A stretch of 64,000 bases of DNA, from NCBI RefSeq assembly GCF_003122385.1, contig NZ_CP029255.1, forward strand, positions 3,720,001-3,784,000, read 5' to 3'. This stretch comes from Flavobacterium crocinum. Lineage in GTDB: Bacteria; Bacteroidota; Bacteroidia; Flavobacteriales; Flavobacteriaceae. The notes below the pieces were generated by a model. That model had not been told where the DNA came from. It searched no databases and saw only the letters and a program-made list of their open reading frames with translations. Below are positions 19,701-28,842 of the stretch, one piece after another. Each line of letters begins with the position of its first letter. Within the stretch, counting starts at the first letter, position 1. Made by a program: the position numbers and the translations under genes.

Positions 19701-22700
19701 ATTACTGTTGCCGTAGCAGGTAATGAAACTTATGCTCCAACAGAAAAAACCTTTGTTTTAACTGTAGCAAAAGCAAACTTAACTGTAAAAGCAAACGATA
19801 AGACTAAACTTGCTAATAATTTAGCAATGACAAATGCGGATTATGATGTAAGTTATACTGGTTTTGTTAACGGTGATGATCGTTCTAAGCTGACAGGATC
19901 ATTAGTATACTCAGGTAATGCTATAGGTAAAACAGATGTTGGTATATATACAGACGGGATAATTCCAGGTGGTTTATCTTCCAATAATTATAATTTTATT
20001 TACACTGCAGGAACTTTAAAAATACTACCTAATACTACATTAACAAATAACACACTATATGTAAAACAAGGTAATGTTGGTGGTGATGGTTCTTCATGGC
20101 AATTAGCGTTAAACGATTTGTCATTAGCTTTACGTTATGCTACCATTTTGAATAACAATACACCAAACACTGTCAATAAAATTTATGTTGCTAAAGGTAC
20201 TTATACACCAAAATATAGTGCAAGAGATAACTCCAACTTTATTAATGAAGGAAGAGACAACAGTTTCTTACTATTAGACGGCGTAAAACTATATGGAGGT
20301 TTTGACGGGAATATTGCTGATGAAGCTATAACTGACAGACGCATTCAGGAGAATAAAACGATTTTGGATGGTCAATCTACAATTAACCATATTATTACAG
20401 TTTCTAATTCAACAGGTAATAACGAGATAGATGGTTTTGCTATCTTAAAAGGTGCGGCGGCAAGTGCAGCACAAGGTTCTGAAGGAAATGTGACTGTTAA
20501 TGGAAAATCTATTACCAGAGAATATGGTGGAGGAATACGTGTACACAGTTCTAACGTTATTGTAAAAAACTGTACTATTGCAGAAAATTCTTCAGGTTTT
20601 AGAGCTGGTGGTATGTATATTACAGATAATTCTAATGTTTCAATATACAATACACTCTTTTACGGTAATTTAGCTTATAACGCTGGAGCACAAGGAACTT
20701 CAATAGCAATAAATGATGCCATTGTAAAAATTGTGAATACTACTTTTGGAGATAACATCAGTAATTCAGCTCATATTTTTACTAATGGTACTTCAAACTT
20801 AGAAGTATTCAATTCTGCTTTTAGAGATATTTCGGGTAACAATGACATAAATAGAACAGGAGGGACAGTTACAGTTAAGAATTCTTTACTGTCTAAAGCT
20901 CAGTCTGTATACGCTTCAATGGCATTAGCCAATAATTTTTATGCACAACCAGTTGATTTTGTTGATGCAAATGCAAATAACTTTGCTTTAAAAACAACTT
21001 CTCCAGCAATCAACAAAGGAGATAATGCACTGTATAATACACTAATTGGAGGTAATAAAGATATTGCAAATAACAATCGTATTCAGAGTACTACAATAGA
21101 TATGGGATGTTATGAGTCCAAAATATTACAAACTATTGTTGTCGATGATATCACCAAAAAATATACAGATGCTGAATTTGTAACAGGAACTGCATCAAGT
21201 GGTCTGTCGCCAATTACCTATAGTAGTGATAATAAAAATATAGCATACATTACAAAAGATAATAAAATTCAGATCACAGGGGTTGGTCAAGCTACAATAA
21301 CAGTTGCTCAAAATGGGAATGAAATCTATGCTCCGGCAACTAAAACCTTTAAACTTACGGTTGGAAAAGGAGACTTTACTGCCACTTTAAACACGCAAAC
21401 ATATACTTATGATGGTACTGCAAAATATCTGAATGTTTCAGCTTTACCGGCAGGGGCAAGTGTGTCTTATGAAGGGAATGGACAAATAAATGCAGGAGAC
21501 TATACTGTTAAAGCAATTATTAACGGAGGTGAATATTATAATGATATTACATTGTCTAATACACTTAAAATTAATAAAAAGAACCTTTCAGGTATTTCAT
21601 TTCCGTCAAATACATTTACTTATGATGGTTTTGATAAACATCCTGAAGTATCGGGAACTTTACCTGAAGGTGTAAGTGTGGTTTATTCAAACACTCAAAA
21701 GAATGCTGGTTTTTATAGCAATGTAAAAGCTGCAATTTCAGGTTCAAATTACAATGTACTTGAATTATTTACTTCTATGACTATTAATAAAGGAGATCTT
21801 CCGGGCGCACTGTTTTTATTAGAAAAAGAAGAAATTTATGATGGTACTCCTAAACGATTATCGCTTGACGGAATACTTCCTGATGGTGCTACAGTAAGTT
21901 ATACCAATAATGATAATATCAATGTTGGGACTTATAATGTTACAGTTAATATTAACGGAGGCGTAAATTATAATAACAAACAGCTTAATGCCAAATTAAC
22001 AATTTTAAAAGGCAACTTAACGGATAATTTCGTTTTAGCATCTAACACTTTTGTTTATGATGGCAGCGAAAAATCATTAGCTATTCAGGGTACTCTTCCT
22101 AATCAGGTGTCTGTAAGTTATACAAATAACAACAAAACAGATGTTGGTACTTATAGAGTTTATGCTGTATTAAGCAAACCAAATTATAACGATAAAACAG
22201 TAGAAGCCGATTTAATTATAGAACCAAAAACGATAAATGCTAAAGTAAAAGGTGAAATATCAAAAGTTTATAATGGTTCTGCTGTCGTAGCATTAAATGC
22301 CGATAATTTTACTTTAGAAGGTGTTGTTGACGGTGACAATGTAGTATTGGATAATCCTGCTGCCGGTGATTTAGATAATAAAAATGTGGGAGAAAATAAA
22401 TCAGTTACAATTAATGGTTTAAAGTTATCCGGAACCGATTCTAAAAACTACACATTAAACGCTACCTCTTTAGTGGCTAATATAGGTATCGTTAAGTCTA
22501 AAAAAATTGAGGCTTCATTAAAAGGAAACATAACCAAAACTTTTGACGGAACAACTGATGCTGTTTTATCAAATAGTAATTTTGATCTTAGCGGAGTTTT
22601 AGAAAATGAAGTTGTGACCTTAAACCATCCGTCTTTAGGAGCGTATGATACAAAAGATGTTGGAAAAAATAAAACGGTTACAGTTAACAATCTGACAATT

Positions 22701-25700
22701 GGAGGAAATGATGTTTCAAATTATACATTAAACGCTCAAACAACTTCGGCTCAAATAGGTGAAATTGCTATTAAAGCAATTACAGTTACGGCTAATGTTG
22801 CACAAGCCAAAGTGTATGGCGATATTGAACCTGTTTTAAGCTACACTGTAACTCCTGGTTTAATAAGTGGAGATTCGTTTACAGGAACTTTGGAAAGAAC
22901 AACAGGAGAAGATGTAGCAACTTATGCAATTGCACAAGGAACATTAAGTGCAGGAACCAATTATAGTATTACCTATGTACCAGCAAATTTTGCTATAAAG
23001 GCAAAACCAATTACTGTAACAGCTGATGCTTCTCAAACAAAAGTGTATGGTGCAGCAGATCCAATTTTTACTTATTCGGTTTCACCGAGTTTAGTCGGAA
23101 ATGATACTTTCTCAGGTGTTTTAAATAGAGCAACCGGAGAGAATATTGGAAATTATGCTATTGGACAAGGAACGTTGACTGCAGGTAATAATTATGCCAT
23201 TACTTATATTGGTAAAAACTTTGTAATTACTGGAAAGACAATTACAGTTACTGCTGATTCGCAAACTAAAGTATATGGAGAAGATGATTCAGCTTTAACC
23301 TATTCATTTGCACCAGCTTTAGAAAGTGGAGATTCATTCACAGGAACTTTATCAAGAGATTCAGCAGAAAATATTGGTAAATATGCTATTACAAAAGGAA
23401 GTTTGAGTGCAGGTTCTAATTATACCATTAATTATATAGATGGAGATTACACGATTACACCAAAACCTATCACAGTAACGGCTAATGCTTCTCAAAAGAA
23501 AGTTTACGGAACAACAGATCCAGCTCTTGGTTATTCGGTTTCACCAGCTTTAGTAGGAAATGATACTTTTAAAGGAGCTTTATCCCGAGAAGTTGGACAG
23601 AATATCGGAACTTATGCTATCAACCAAGGAGACTTGAGCGCCGGATCTAATTACACAATGACTTTTGAAAGTAAAGATTTTGAAATTACACCAAAAGAAA
23701 TCACTGTAACTGCCGATGCTTCACAAGTAAAAGTCTATGGCGATATTGATCCTGTTTTAACTTATACTTCAAGTGAAGCTTTGGTAACGGGAGATACTTT
23801 TAACGGAAGTTTAAGCAGAGTAAGTGGCGAGGATGTTGGAACTTATAACTATACTATTGGAAGTTTATCAGCAGGATCGAACTATATTGTAACTTTGGTT
23901 GGTTCAGACAGCTTTGGTATTACGGCAAAACCAATTACCGTAACAGCTTATGATTCTCAAACTAAAGTTTACGGAACATTGGATCCGGCTCTTACTTATT
24001 TAGTTTCACCGAGTTTAGTCGGAAATGATACTTTCTCAGGTCTTTTAGAAAGAAGAATAGGAGAGAATGTTGGAACTTATGCTATCGGACAAGGAACGTT
24101 GAATGCAGGTAACAATTATGCTATTACATACATAGGCAAAGATTTTGAAATTACAGCCAAAGCAATTGCGGTTACAGCTGCTTCACAAACTAAAGTTTAT
24201 GGAGAAGATGATTCAGCTTTGACCTATTCATTCGTACCAGCTTTAGAAAACGGAGATTCATTTACAGGAAATTTATCCAGAGTTTTGGGAGAAAACATTG
24301 GTAATTATGCAATAGGACAAGGGACTTTGAGTGCAGGATCTAATTACACTATTAATTATGTAGGTAAAGATTATAGAATCACAGCCAAACCTATCACAGT
24401 AACGGCTAATGCTTCTCAAAAGAAAGTTTATGGTTCAGTTGATCCGGCTTTTAGTTATTCGGTTTCACCAAATTTAATTGGAAACGATAGTTTCACAGGA
24501 GCTTTAGAAAGAGCAACGGGAGAAAATGTTGGTTCTTACGCTATCAAACAAGGAGATTTGAGCGCCGGATCTAATTATACAATGACTTTTGAGAGTAAAG
24601 ATTTTGAAATTACACCAAAAGCAATCACTGTAACTGCCGATGCTTCACAAGCAAAAGTATATGGCGATGTTGATCCTGTTTTAACTTATACTTCAAGTGA
24701 AGCTTTGTTAACTGGAAATACTTTTACAGGAAGCTTAATGAGAGTAAATGGTGAAAACGTTGGAACTTATAAATATACTATTGGTAATTTATCAGCAGGA
24801 GCCAACTATAGTATAACTTTGATTGGTTCAGACAGCTTTGGTATTACTGCGAAACCAATTACCGTAATGGCTGATGCTTCTCAAACCAAAGTATACGGAA
24901 CAGTAAATCCTGTTTTGACTTATTCGGTTTCACCAGCTTTAGTTGGAAATGATACTTTCTCAGGTACTTTAGATAGAGCAATTGGAGAGAATGTAGGATC
25001 TTATGCAATAGGACAAGGAACCTTGACTGCAGGTAACAATTATGTCATTACCTATACGGGCAAAGACTTTGAAATTACCAAAGCAGATCAGGTAATTACG
25101 TGGAATCAAACGTTAGTTTCGAATTGTGATGGAGCAACTACAACTGTGTTAACGGCTATTTCAAATAGTGGATTACCAATAAATTATGCTTCTTCTAATG
25201 AGAATGTGGTAACGATTTCTAATGATCAATTAATCTTTAACAATCCTGGTTCAGGAACTATTACAGCTTCTCAGGCAGGTAATAACAATTACAATGCGGC
25301 TGAAAATATAACATTACCAGTTTTAAATAGCCAGCCAAATTTAATTAAGCAACAGTTTGACAATGTTATTTTCTTTGACAACAGCTCAAAAGAATTTAAG
25401 TCCTATACGTGGTACAAAGACGGAGTTCTGGTCGCAGGTCAAACTTTGCAATATTATAAAGAAGTTGGAGGTTTAAACGGAACATATTACGCAGTTGCAA
25501 CAAAACTAGACGGAACGGTAATAACTTCTTGTCCATTAACCATATCATCAACAGGAATAATTGAGACAGTTAGAATTTATCCTAATCCAGTTAAAGCTAA
25601 TGGTAGTTACCAATTGATTACCAATTTAGATGCTGCTAAAATGATAAATGCCCGCGTTGAGGTATTTGGAATAAGTGGATCATTGGTAGATCAAAAAACA

Positions 25701-25814
25701 ACCAATGAAAACGAGACTACTTTACTGGCTCCGGCTGTTGAAGGTATCTATATTGTAAGGATGACTTTAGCAAACGGTAAAACATTTACAAAAAACCTTT
25801 TAGTGAAAAACTAA
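13794..25814 (+). CDS. Giant surface adhesin-like protein with beta-helix, MBG and YDG repeats, T9SS type A sorting domain
   Basis: About 4000 residues. I prefer the ATG at 13794 (the frame opens at 13728) because MKALWLFKKQ then FVTCFFLFTVLLQSQ makes a signal peptide. By base position: right-handed beta-helix rich in GGAI and NNTF repeats (13.9-16.2 kb); Ig-like CHU-type domains (16.2-16.7); an MBG module; then three more beta-helix sections each opening LYVKQ/IYVRK...G.SW (17.0-17.9, 18.4-19.5, 20.0-21.1) joined by YGD and MBG linkers. Next come four 71-residue YDG-containing repeats (21.4-22.2), two YDG domains (22.2-22.8), ten MBG repeats of about 77 residues (22776-25085) and Ig-like domains. 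The C-terminus has YPNPVKANG and IYIVRMTLANGKTF, a type A CTD. It is secreted by T9SS and anchored on the surface; it may act in adhesion, biofilm or polysaccharide binding. Confidence 0.9.
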   Translation: MKALWLFKKQPNLTRYTFVTCFFLFTVLLQSQTIKYVTVNGSGNKDGSSWSNASENLQKMISSSESGTQIWIARGTYTPKVALAPNGSAQDRNNTFGLKKGVQLYGGFIGNENSLLQRNITANETILSGNLGGGNFAHHVILIYALEENENYYLNGLTISDGKADSLEYYKISTETKKNSINDNIKDKYPDWFVSMTESPYYSYASLGLQLAGFSGLPSIASIPGGDMVTTEILNTSYPKSNGGAIYNIKGVLTLENVTFKNNQGIIGGAICLQEGARATFTNCIFSNNTATDNGGAISNSDSYLTITGGNFNTNSAPLGGAISDLDGKFLNLSNVTFSNNQAYTTKIGDGYGGAIYIEKVNKDNSSSRIINNCTFSNNSAEVAGVLYADENITNLKITNSTFNDNNAVMTATNTLAGGGGAIMLRRVINAEVTSNNFSNNKASKSIGGVFLLVEANGVKFSDNTFSGNASLLGGALSSLQNKNTITLTGNTFTGNSATVTSNYDASGLGGAIVSINDNNIKISDNIFTGNTAAKQGGAINFETNTVNSVVSNNTFKTNSSTMYGGAIFANASDNSTTKLTINGNNFEGNSSTERGGGIFLNQGSIATDISNNSFIGNKSFIGAVVDIESSAKNQFFSNTVRGNVGSTNNQNESGSIIATINGVNKFYNNVFTGNESFTAVFYDNSTVDFVNNTIWNEKLAYGIYMFSKNIKLYNNILEELGGTSTSADVQNNAFRYDTPNNFVTKKNNIRETNPYFADVATFNFNLTGCSSIINKGNNALYLAEYSSTDYLGKNRKVNTIDIGAYENELGASGKTAPTVASTQAFCNEAIVNDLKATGSNIKWYSQASGGTQLASNTSLVSGTTYYASQTVNGCESDRASVTVSISSTEAPTAQSPQNFIIGQPGSKIVVNGSNLKWYTQEKDGTALTMPPSLNMSSENSATYWVSQTNANNCESIRTKIVVNVTKIPLTIKAINKVKVFDGNVYGNGNYTVTYSGFESGDSQANSISGTLAFSGDAVTATEPGIYKIIPQGITSTKYTVLYDEGTLEIKSNLILNDNILYVKQNGNGDGTSWNSALSNLEVALTKASNINSVHTDDNDPKKVKKIFVAKGTYQLASGKSYIMPKNVEIYGGFDPDNAITNLTHQRITGNLNDGSILKGNNASVIKNDDNSLTGNALLNGFTITGGNATNGGGIYNKKVTAKFENCIIRSNNATTNGGAVYNENANTTWINCLIVSNTAPNGASLYNNASLPTLLNATIADNTGAQGAALYNANGSSARIVNTVSVKNNTDIVNNTSNPTYENSLIQGVFGFTGTTTIFDANYSLLTNSAALNAGKNNVVNLVLPAKDLKGKSRIIDTTVDIGAFERNKVQTITAAALTKKYGDEPFTHGTASSGLPLEYTSGNTSIAIIENGKIKPVGTGTATITLKQSGNDSEYDAASPIDFILTVNKAALTVTADNKLFFENGSVFKDFSVNYTGFVLGDTPSTALVGAIAYSGTAVTATTIGNYVITPSGLTSLNYNITYNNGRLTIESDVQLTDGTIYVRKGSAGKGTSWDDALGEVAEGLKLAHSLNTSTRPNVTKANKIYVAKGTYAPKYSPKDSANFADEDTDNSFLLVDGVKIYGGFDGSIANESISNRQIQKNKTILDSYNPVTQNRVHHIVIASNSTGDNEIDGFTIMNGAGGFGSWMGAGATMTIKGKPITQAFGSAIRVHSSNLNIKNCIITGNSSGNQAGAMYITDVSNVSVFNTLFYNNTADHYGALGTSMMILEANVKIYNSTFGDSQNAFQIVTDHANANLQVYNSIFRYFADPNHNDIKKSKGTITVNNSFLPNAETFYSSNGFVLANNIYNVDPGFIDVNTNNFALKTSSVVVDKGDNSFYNTAIYHDKDIADDKRVQNSTIDMGCFESKLPQTITTSDLTKNYGDSDFVNAAVTVNTGLPLTYTKSSNTTVAAIVDGKIHAQNTGTTTITVAVAGNETYAPTEKTFVLTVAKANLTVKANDKTKLANNLAMTNADYDVSYTGFVNGDDRSKLTGSLVYSGNAIGKTDVGIYTDGIIPGGLSSNNYNFIYTAGTLKILPNTTLTNNTLYVKQGNVGGDGSSWQLALNDLSLALRYATILNNNTPNTVNKIYVAKGTYTPKYSARDNSNFINEGRDNSFLLLDGVKLYGGFDGNIADEAITDRRIQENKTILDGQSTINHIITVSNSTGNNEIDGFAILKGAAASAAQGSEGNVTVNGKSITREYGGGIRVHSSNVIVKNCTIAENSSGFRAGGMYITDNSNVSIYNTLFYGNLAYNAGAQGTSIAINDAIVKIVNTTFGDNISNSAHIFTNGTSNLEVFNSAFRDISGNNDINRTGGTVTVKNSLLSKAQSVYASMALANNFYAQPVDFVDANANNFALKTTSPAINKGDNALYNTLIGGNKDIANNNRIQSTTIDMGCYESKILQTIVVDDITKKYTDAEFVTGTASSGLSPITYSSDNKNIAYITKDNKIQITGVGQATITVAQNGNEIYAPATKTFKLTVGKGDFTATLNTQTYTYDGTAKYLNVSALPAGASVSYEGNGQINAGDYTVKAIINGGEYYNDITLSNTLKINKKNLSGISFPSNTFTYDGFDKHPEVSGTLPEGVSVVYSNTQKNAGFYSNVKAAISGSNYNVLELFTSMTINKGDLPGALFLLEKEEIYDGTPKRLSLDGILPDGATVSYTNNDNINVGTYNVTVNINGGVNYNNKQLNAKLTILKGNLTDNFVLASNTFVYDGSEKSLAIQGTLPNQVSVSYTNNNKTDVGTYRVYAVLSKPNYNDKTVEADLIIEPKTINAKVKGEISKVYNGSAVVALNADNFTLEGVVDGDNVVLDNPAAGDLDNKNVGENKSVTINGLKLSGTDSKNYTLNATSLVANIGIVKSKKIEASLKGNITKTFDGTTDAVLSNSNFDLSGVLENEVVTLNHPSLGAYDTKDVGKNKTVTVNNLTIGGNDVSNYTLNAQTTSAQIGEIAIKAITVTANVAQAKVYGDIEPVLSYTVTPGLISGDSFTGTLERTTGEDVATYAIAQGTLSAGTNYSITYVPANFAIKAKPITVTADASQTKVYGAADPIFTYSVSPSLVGNDTFSGVLNRATGENIGNYAIGQGTLTAGNNYAITYIGKNFVITGKTITVTADSQTKVYGEDDSALTYSFAPALESGDSFTGTLSRDSAENIGKYAITKGSLSAGSNYTINYIDGDYTITPKPITVTANASQKKVYGTTDPALGYSVSPALVGNDTFKGALSREVGQNIGTYAINQGDLSAGSNYTMTFESKDFEITPKEITVTADASQVKVYGDIDPVLTYTSSEALVTGDTFNGSLSRVSGEDVGTYNYTIGSLSAGSNYIVTLVGSDSFGITAKPITVTAYDSQTKVYGTLDPALTYLVSPSLVGNDTFSGLLERRIGENVGTYAIGQGTLNAGNNYAITYIGKDFEITAKAIAVTAASQTKVYGEDDSALTYSFVPALENGDSFTGNLSRVLGENIGNYAIGQGTLSAGSNYTINYVGKDYRITAKPITVTANASQKKVYGSVDPAFSYSVSPNLIGNDSFTGALERATGENVGSYAIKQGDLSAGSNYTMTFESKDFEITPKAITVTADASQAKVYGDVDPVLTYTSSEALLTGNTFTGSLMRVNGENVGTYKYTIGNLSAGANYSITLIGSDSFGITAKPITVMADASQTKVYGTVNPVLTYSVSPALVGNDTFSGTLDRAIGENVGSYAIGQGTLTAGNNYVITYTGKDFEITKADQVITWNQTLVSNCDGATTTVLTAISNSGLPINYASSNENVVTISNDQLIFNNPGSGTITASQAGNNNYNAAENITLPVLNSQPNLIKQQFDNVIFFDNSSKEFKSYTWYKDGVLVAGQTLQYYKEVGGLNGTYYAVATKLDGTVITSCPLTISSTGIIETVRIYPNPVKANGSYQLITNLDAAKMINARVEVFGISGSLVDQKTTNENETTLLAPAVEGIYIVRMTLANGKTFTKNLLVKN
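23007..23930 (+). repeat. Four-unit MBG super-repeat, copy 1
   Basis: 924 bp (308 codons) encoding MBG units 2-5 of ten. Each unit has its own signature (VGNDTFSG; EDDSALTYSF; NASQKKVYG with ESKDFEITPK; TSSEAL with GSDSFGITAK), and the same four signatures recur in order in the next 924 bp. Confidence 0.9.
23931..24854 (+). repeat. Four-unit MBG super-repeat, copy 2
   Basis: The in-frame tandem duplicate of 23007-23930 (units 6-9). Unit 10, starting at 24855, again resembles unit 2. The exact 924-bp offset was checked at two landmarks. Confidence 0.9.
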
Positions 25815-25833
25815 ATAATGAAAGAGTATGAAG

Positions 25834-25856
25834 TCCCCATTATTTATAAATGGGGA
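25834..25856 (+). other. Hairpin between the adhesin and barrel genes
   Basis: TCCCCATT/AATGGGGA is a perfect 8-bp stem with a 7-nt loop and no T-run after it. It could be an mRNA-stabilising or partial termination element that lowers expression of the downstream barrel gene. Confidence 0.4.
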
Positions 25857-25884
25857 TGGATTATTCTGGTAAAATATAACATGT

Positions 25885-26718
25885 ATGAAATTTAATAGTA
25901 AACATATATTAGGATTTATATTAATGCTGTTTTCTACAGTTGCAACTGCTCAGTTTTACGTAGGTGTACAAACAGGAGCTGCTAATCTTGAAAGCGATGT
26001 AGCAGGAACAGTAGCCGAAACAAAAATGGGAGGAGCTGTAAAAGCAGGATATATTTATTCCTTTACAAAAAATATCGGAATTGGATCAGGAGTAGAATTT
26101 TCGCAATATAAGCAAAATGTATCTTTGGTCTCTTCTTCTACAACACTGACAAATTATGAAGTAGATGCTTCCGGTTCGGCATTTATTTATAACGTAACTA
26201 CCAGTAATTACAAAGAAAAACAAACATTGCAAGCCCTTCAAATTCCGCTTTTTCTTCAATTTAAAATGAACATTAATAAAGGGATTGATTTTAATTTCAG
26301 AGGAGGAGTAAAGTATTTTTTACCTGTTAGTTATAAAATAAAAGCGACAGCAGATAATGTAACCGGTACAGCTTATTATCCTGATTTTAATTTGTCAATT
26401 GATGATTTACCTGAATATGGAATAGGGCAGGAAAGCAGTTATTCTGCATCAGGAGAATACGAAACAAAGGGAATTTTAATGAGTTCTTTTGAATTGGGAT
26501 TTACATTCGATATAACAAAAAAGAATGCTCTGTATGTAGCCATGTTTGTCGAAAACGGATACGGAACGATACTTGATCAAAAAAATAATCAGTCTTACGT
26601 AGGTTTTAATCCGACGTCTACAAACAATAGAAAAGCAAATGGTTTATACAGCACAGAACAGAATGCTAAAATTACACCGGCAGCATTTGGTTTGACATTA
26701 GGGTGGAATTTTAAATAA
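25885..26718 (+). CDS. Outer-membrane beta-barrel protein next to the adhesin
   Basis: 277 residues with a signal peptide (MKFNSKHILGFILMLFSTVATA, then QFYVGVQTG). The rest is alternating beta strands (VKAGYIYSFTKNIGIGSGVEF, FQLKF-like strands, LGFTFDITKKNALYV) ending FGLTLGWNFK, a barrel end. It starts 70 bp after the adhesin and has no promoter of its own that I can see, so the two are probably co-transcribed. By position it may help present the adhesin, but it is not a recognisable PorP/SprF protein, which accompanies type B domains. A terminator follows. Confidence 0.7.
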   Translation: MKFNSKHILGFILMLFSTVATAQFYVGVQTGAANLESDVAGTVAETKMGGAVKAGYIYSFTKNIGIGSGVEFSQYKQNVSLVSSSTTLTNYEVDASGSAFIYNVTTSNYKEKQTLQALQIPLFLQFKMNINKGIDFNFRGGVKYFLPVSYKIKATADNVTGTAYYPDFNLSIDDLPEYGIGQESSYSASGEYETKGILMSSFELGFTFDITKKNALYVAMFVENGYGTILDQKNNQSYVGFNPTSTNNRKANGLYSTEQNAKITPAAFGLTLGWNFK

Positions 26719-26804
26719 AATGATAAAGTCAAGGTAAAGTCAAAATTACAGAAATTTATTCCATCCGACATTTACCGATAATTAAGATTTAAGTAATCTA
26801 ACAT

Positions 26805-26830
26805 AAAAAACAACTTTCGGGTTGTTTTTT
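26805..26830 (+). terminator. Terminator of the adhesin-barrel operon
   Basis: AAAAAACAAC/GTTGTTTTTT with a 6-nt loop (TTTCGG) and a T-run, about 90 bp past the barrel gene stop. Confidence 0.75.
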
Positions 26831-26987
26831 TGTTTTCAAAATATATTAAAGAAAAAAACTGCCCAACCTCGTGTTATAAGTGGCTGTAAAGCATGAAACA
26901 ACTGTTAAAGTAGTTTTATGTTAATTTTTTTATAAAATAAAATCTATATTTTTTTAATTTAGCGCTTCAATAAGCCCAGTTTCCAAA

Positions 26988-28715
26988 ATGACTTTCTGTA
27001 CAAAAAAAATTAGACTCTTTTTTGTGTTATGTGCCTTTGTTTTTTTTACAAAATTACAAGCTCAAAAAGTAGGCTCTCCATTAGGAGGCTTAATAACTAA
27101 TATAGAATCTGCAGTAACCAAAGAAGATAATCCTAAGAAAAAAGACACTTTAGAATTAAAAAAAAGACTGGCTTTTTTAAAAGAATCATCCGATAAAAAA
27201 AATAATATTTTATATCATGCGCTGTTAGCAAATGGATATTCTGTTTTTTTTGACAGGATAAACAGAAAAAGTGAGTATTATTATTTGAAATCTATTGAAG
27301 AAGCTAAAAAAAGTAATGATTTAAGTCTTAAAATCTGGACACAGATAAACTACTCAAAGTACTTGTATTTTTATTGCCAGATAGATAAACTTCTTCCTAT
27401 CGTTCTCAAAACAATGGAAGAAAGTAATCAGATTGATGCTTCAGAAATGATTTTACCAGCAGAGACTTTTCAATTTTTTGGCTGGATAATGCTTACTGTA
27501 GAAGATAGTTCAGCTATCAGTTTTTTAAAGAAATCAATGCAGTACATACAAGAATCATCTCCTGAATCTGCAAGTGTTTTAAATGCAATAGGCAACTGTT
27601 ATTTCAAAAATAAAGATTTTACAAATGCAATGCTTTATTTTGATAAATCTGAAGCTATGGCATTAAAAATAAAAGATACGATAAGATATGCTAAAGTATT
27701 AGGAGATAAAGCACTTGTTTATGATGAAAAAGGTGAAGTAAATACGGCTCTCCATCTTTTAAAACAGGATATAGCATATTCTCAGAAATTCAAAAATGAA
27801 AAAAATGAGATGTATGCTTCCATATTATTAGCAAAAATTCTGCTGAAATTAAACAATAAAAACGAAGCCGAAAAAATACTGGAAAGAGCTGAGGAAATTG
27901 CCGGTACTAAATCATACTACAGAAGTTCATTAAAAGAAATAATAGAATTAAAGCTGCTGCTTTTAAACGGGGCAAATGTTCAAAAGGAATTGATCTTAAG
28001 GAGACAGCTTAAACAGCTTGATGAGTATTTACTTAAAACAAACGGTAATGCCGTATTAAAGCGATCCAACTGGCTTATTCAAAAAAAGAAATACGAAAGC
28101 GAAACTAAAGAAATCCGATTACAATTAGAACAGGGAGAAAGAATTAGAAATATCGGTATTTTGATTTTGATCTCAACAATACTGTCAAGTGGAGTAGCTT
28201 ACACTTTTTTAGCTAAAAGACTAGAAGCAAAAGCAGAAAAGTTTGAAGAATATGAAAGTGATCGTTTGGCATTTGAAGAAAAACTCAAAAATGCAAGTTC
28301 TAATATGAATAGCTATGCAGAGAATCTTCAAAGTAAAGAAAAACAGATTGCAATTTTAGAAGATGAACTGGAGGAAATTAAAAGTTCTGCTGCAAAACAC
28401 ATAGATGAAGAAAAAGATAAACTTCGGGAAATGCTCAGTTCTCATCTTATGACAGATGAAAACTGGAGCGCTTTTAAACAAGAGTTTATAAAACAGCACA
28501 GTTCTTTTTATAATACTATAATGGAAAATTTTCCTGAGTTAAAAGAATCGAATCTTAAAATAATAATGCTTCAAAAACTAAATCTAAACAATTATGAGAT
28601 GTCTAACTTGTTAGGCGTTACAGTAGATGCAGTCAAAAAAAGCAAGCAGCGATTAAAGAAAAAATTAGGCGATAAATATGATCTCTTGTTTGAAATGATA
28701 GATTATAATAGCTAA
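26988..28715 (+). CDS. TPR-containing membrane-linked HTH regulator
   Basis: A 575-residue signalling protein common in Bacteroidetes. It has an N-terminal signal peptide (LFFVLCAFVFFTKLQA), a periplasmic TPR solenoid (about 60-370; for example YFKNKDFTNAMLYFDKSEAM), one transmembrane helix (IGILILISTILSSGVAYTFL, near 390-410) and a coiled coil (about 415-480). The cytoplasmic C-terminal HTH is LuxR-like (NLNNYEMSNLLGVTVDAVKK, SKQRLKKKLG). It lacks kinase motifs, so it probably links an envelope signal directly to transcription. It lies downstream of the adhesin operon on the same strand and could regulate it; that is inference. Confidence 0.75.
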   Translation: MTFCTKKIRLFFVLCAFVFFTKLQAQKVGSPLGGLITNIESAVTKEDNPKKKDTLELKKRLAFLKESSDKKNNILYHALLANGYSVFFDRINRKSEYYYLKSIEEAKKSNDLSLKIWTQINYSKYLYFYCQIDKLLPIVLKTMEESNQIDASEMILPAETFQFFGWIMLTVEDSSAISFLKKSMQYIQESSPESASVLNAIGNCYFKNKDFTNAMLYFDKSEAMALKIKDTIRYAKVLGDKALVYDEKGEVNTALHLLKQDIAYSQKFKNEKNEMYASILLAKILLKLNNKNEAEKILERAEEIAGTKSYYRSSLKEIIELKLLLLNGANVQKELILRRQLKQLDEYLLKTNGNAVLKRSNWLIQKKKYESETKEIRLQLEQGERIRNIGILILISTILSSGVAYTFLAKRLEAKAEKFEEYESDRLAFEEKLKNASSNMNSYAENLQSKEKQIAILEDELEEIKSSAAKHIDEEKDKLREMLSSHLMTDENWSAFKQEFIKQHSSFYNTIMENFPELKESNLKIIMLQKLNLNNYEMSNLLGVTVDAVKKSKQRLKKKLGDKYDLLFEMIDYNS

Positions 28716-28842
28716 ATGTATCAAATGTATTGGTCGACAATTATTACATAAAACATTTATAGATTATCAATGAATGGTATTAGTATCGAATAGCCCGAAG
28801 GCTGGTTTATTTGAGAAAAAAGATATTTGATTTAAAAGAAAA

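Noticed and set aside
21490..21675. Out-of-frame ORF inside the adhesin
   Set aside because: Shadow of the repeat-rich adhesin coding sequence.
22776..25085. Regularly spaced repeats that could suggest a CRISPR-like array
   Set aside because: The period is about 231 bp, in frame, and encodes MBG domains; no short repeat with unique spacers.
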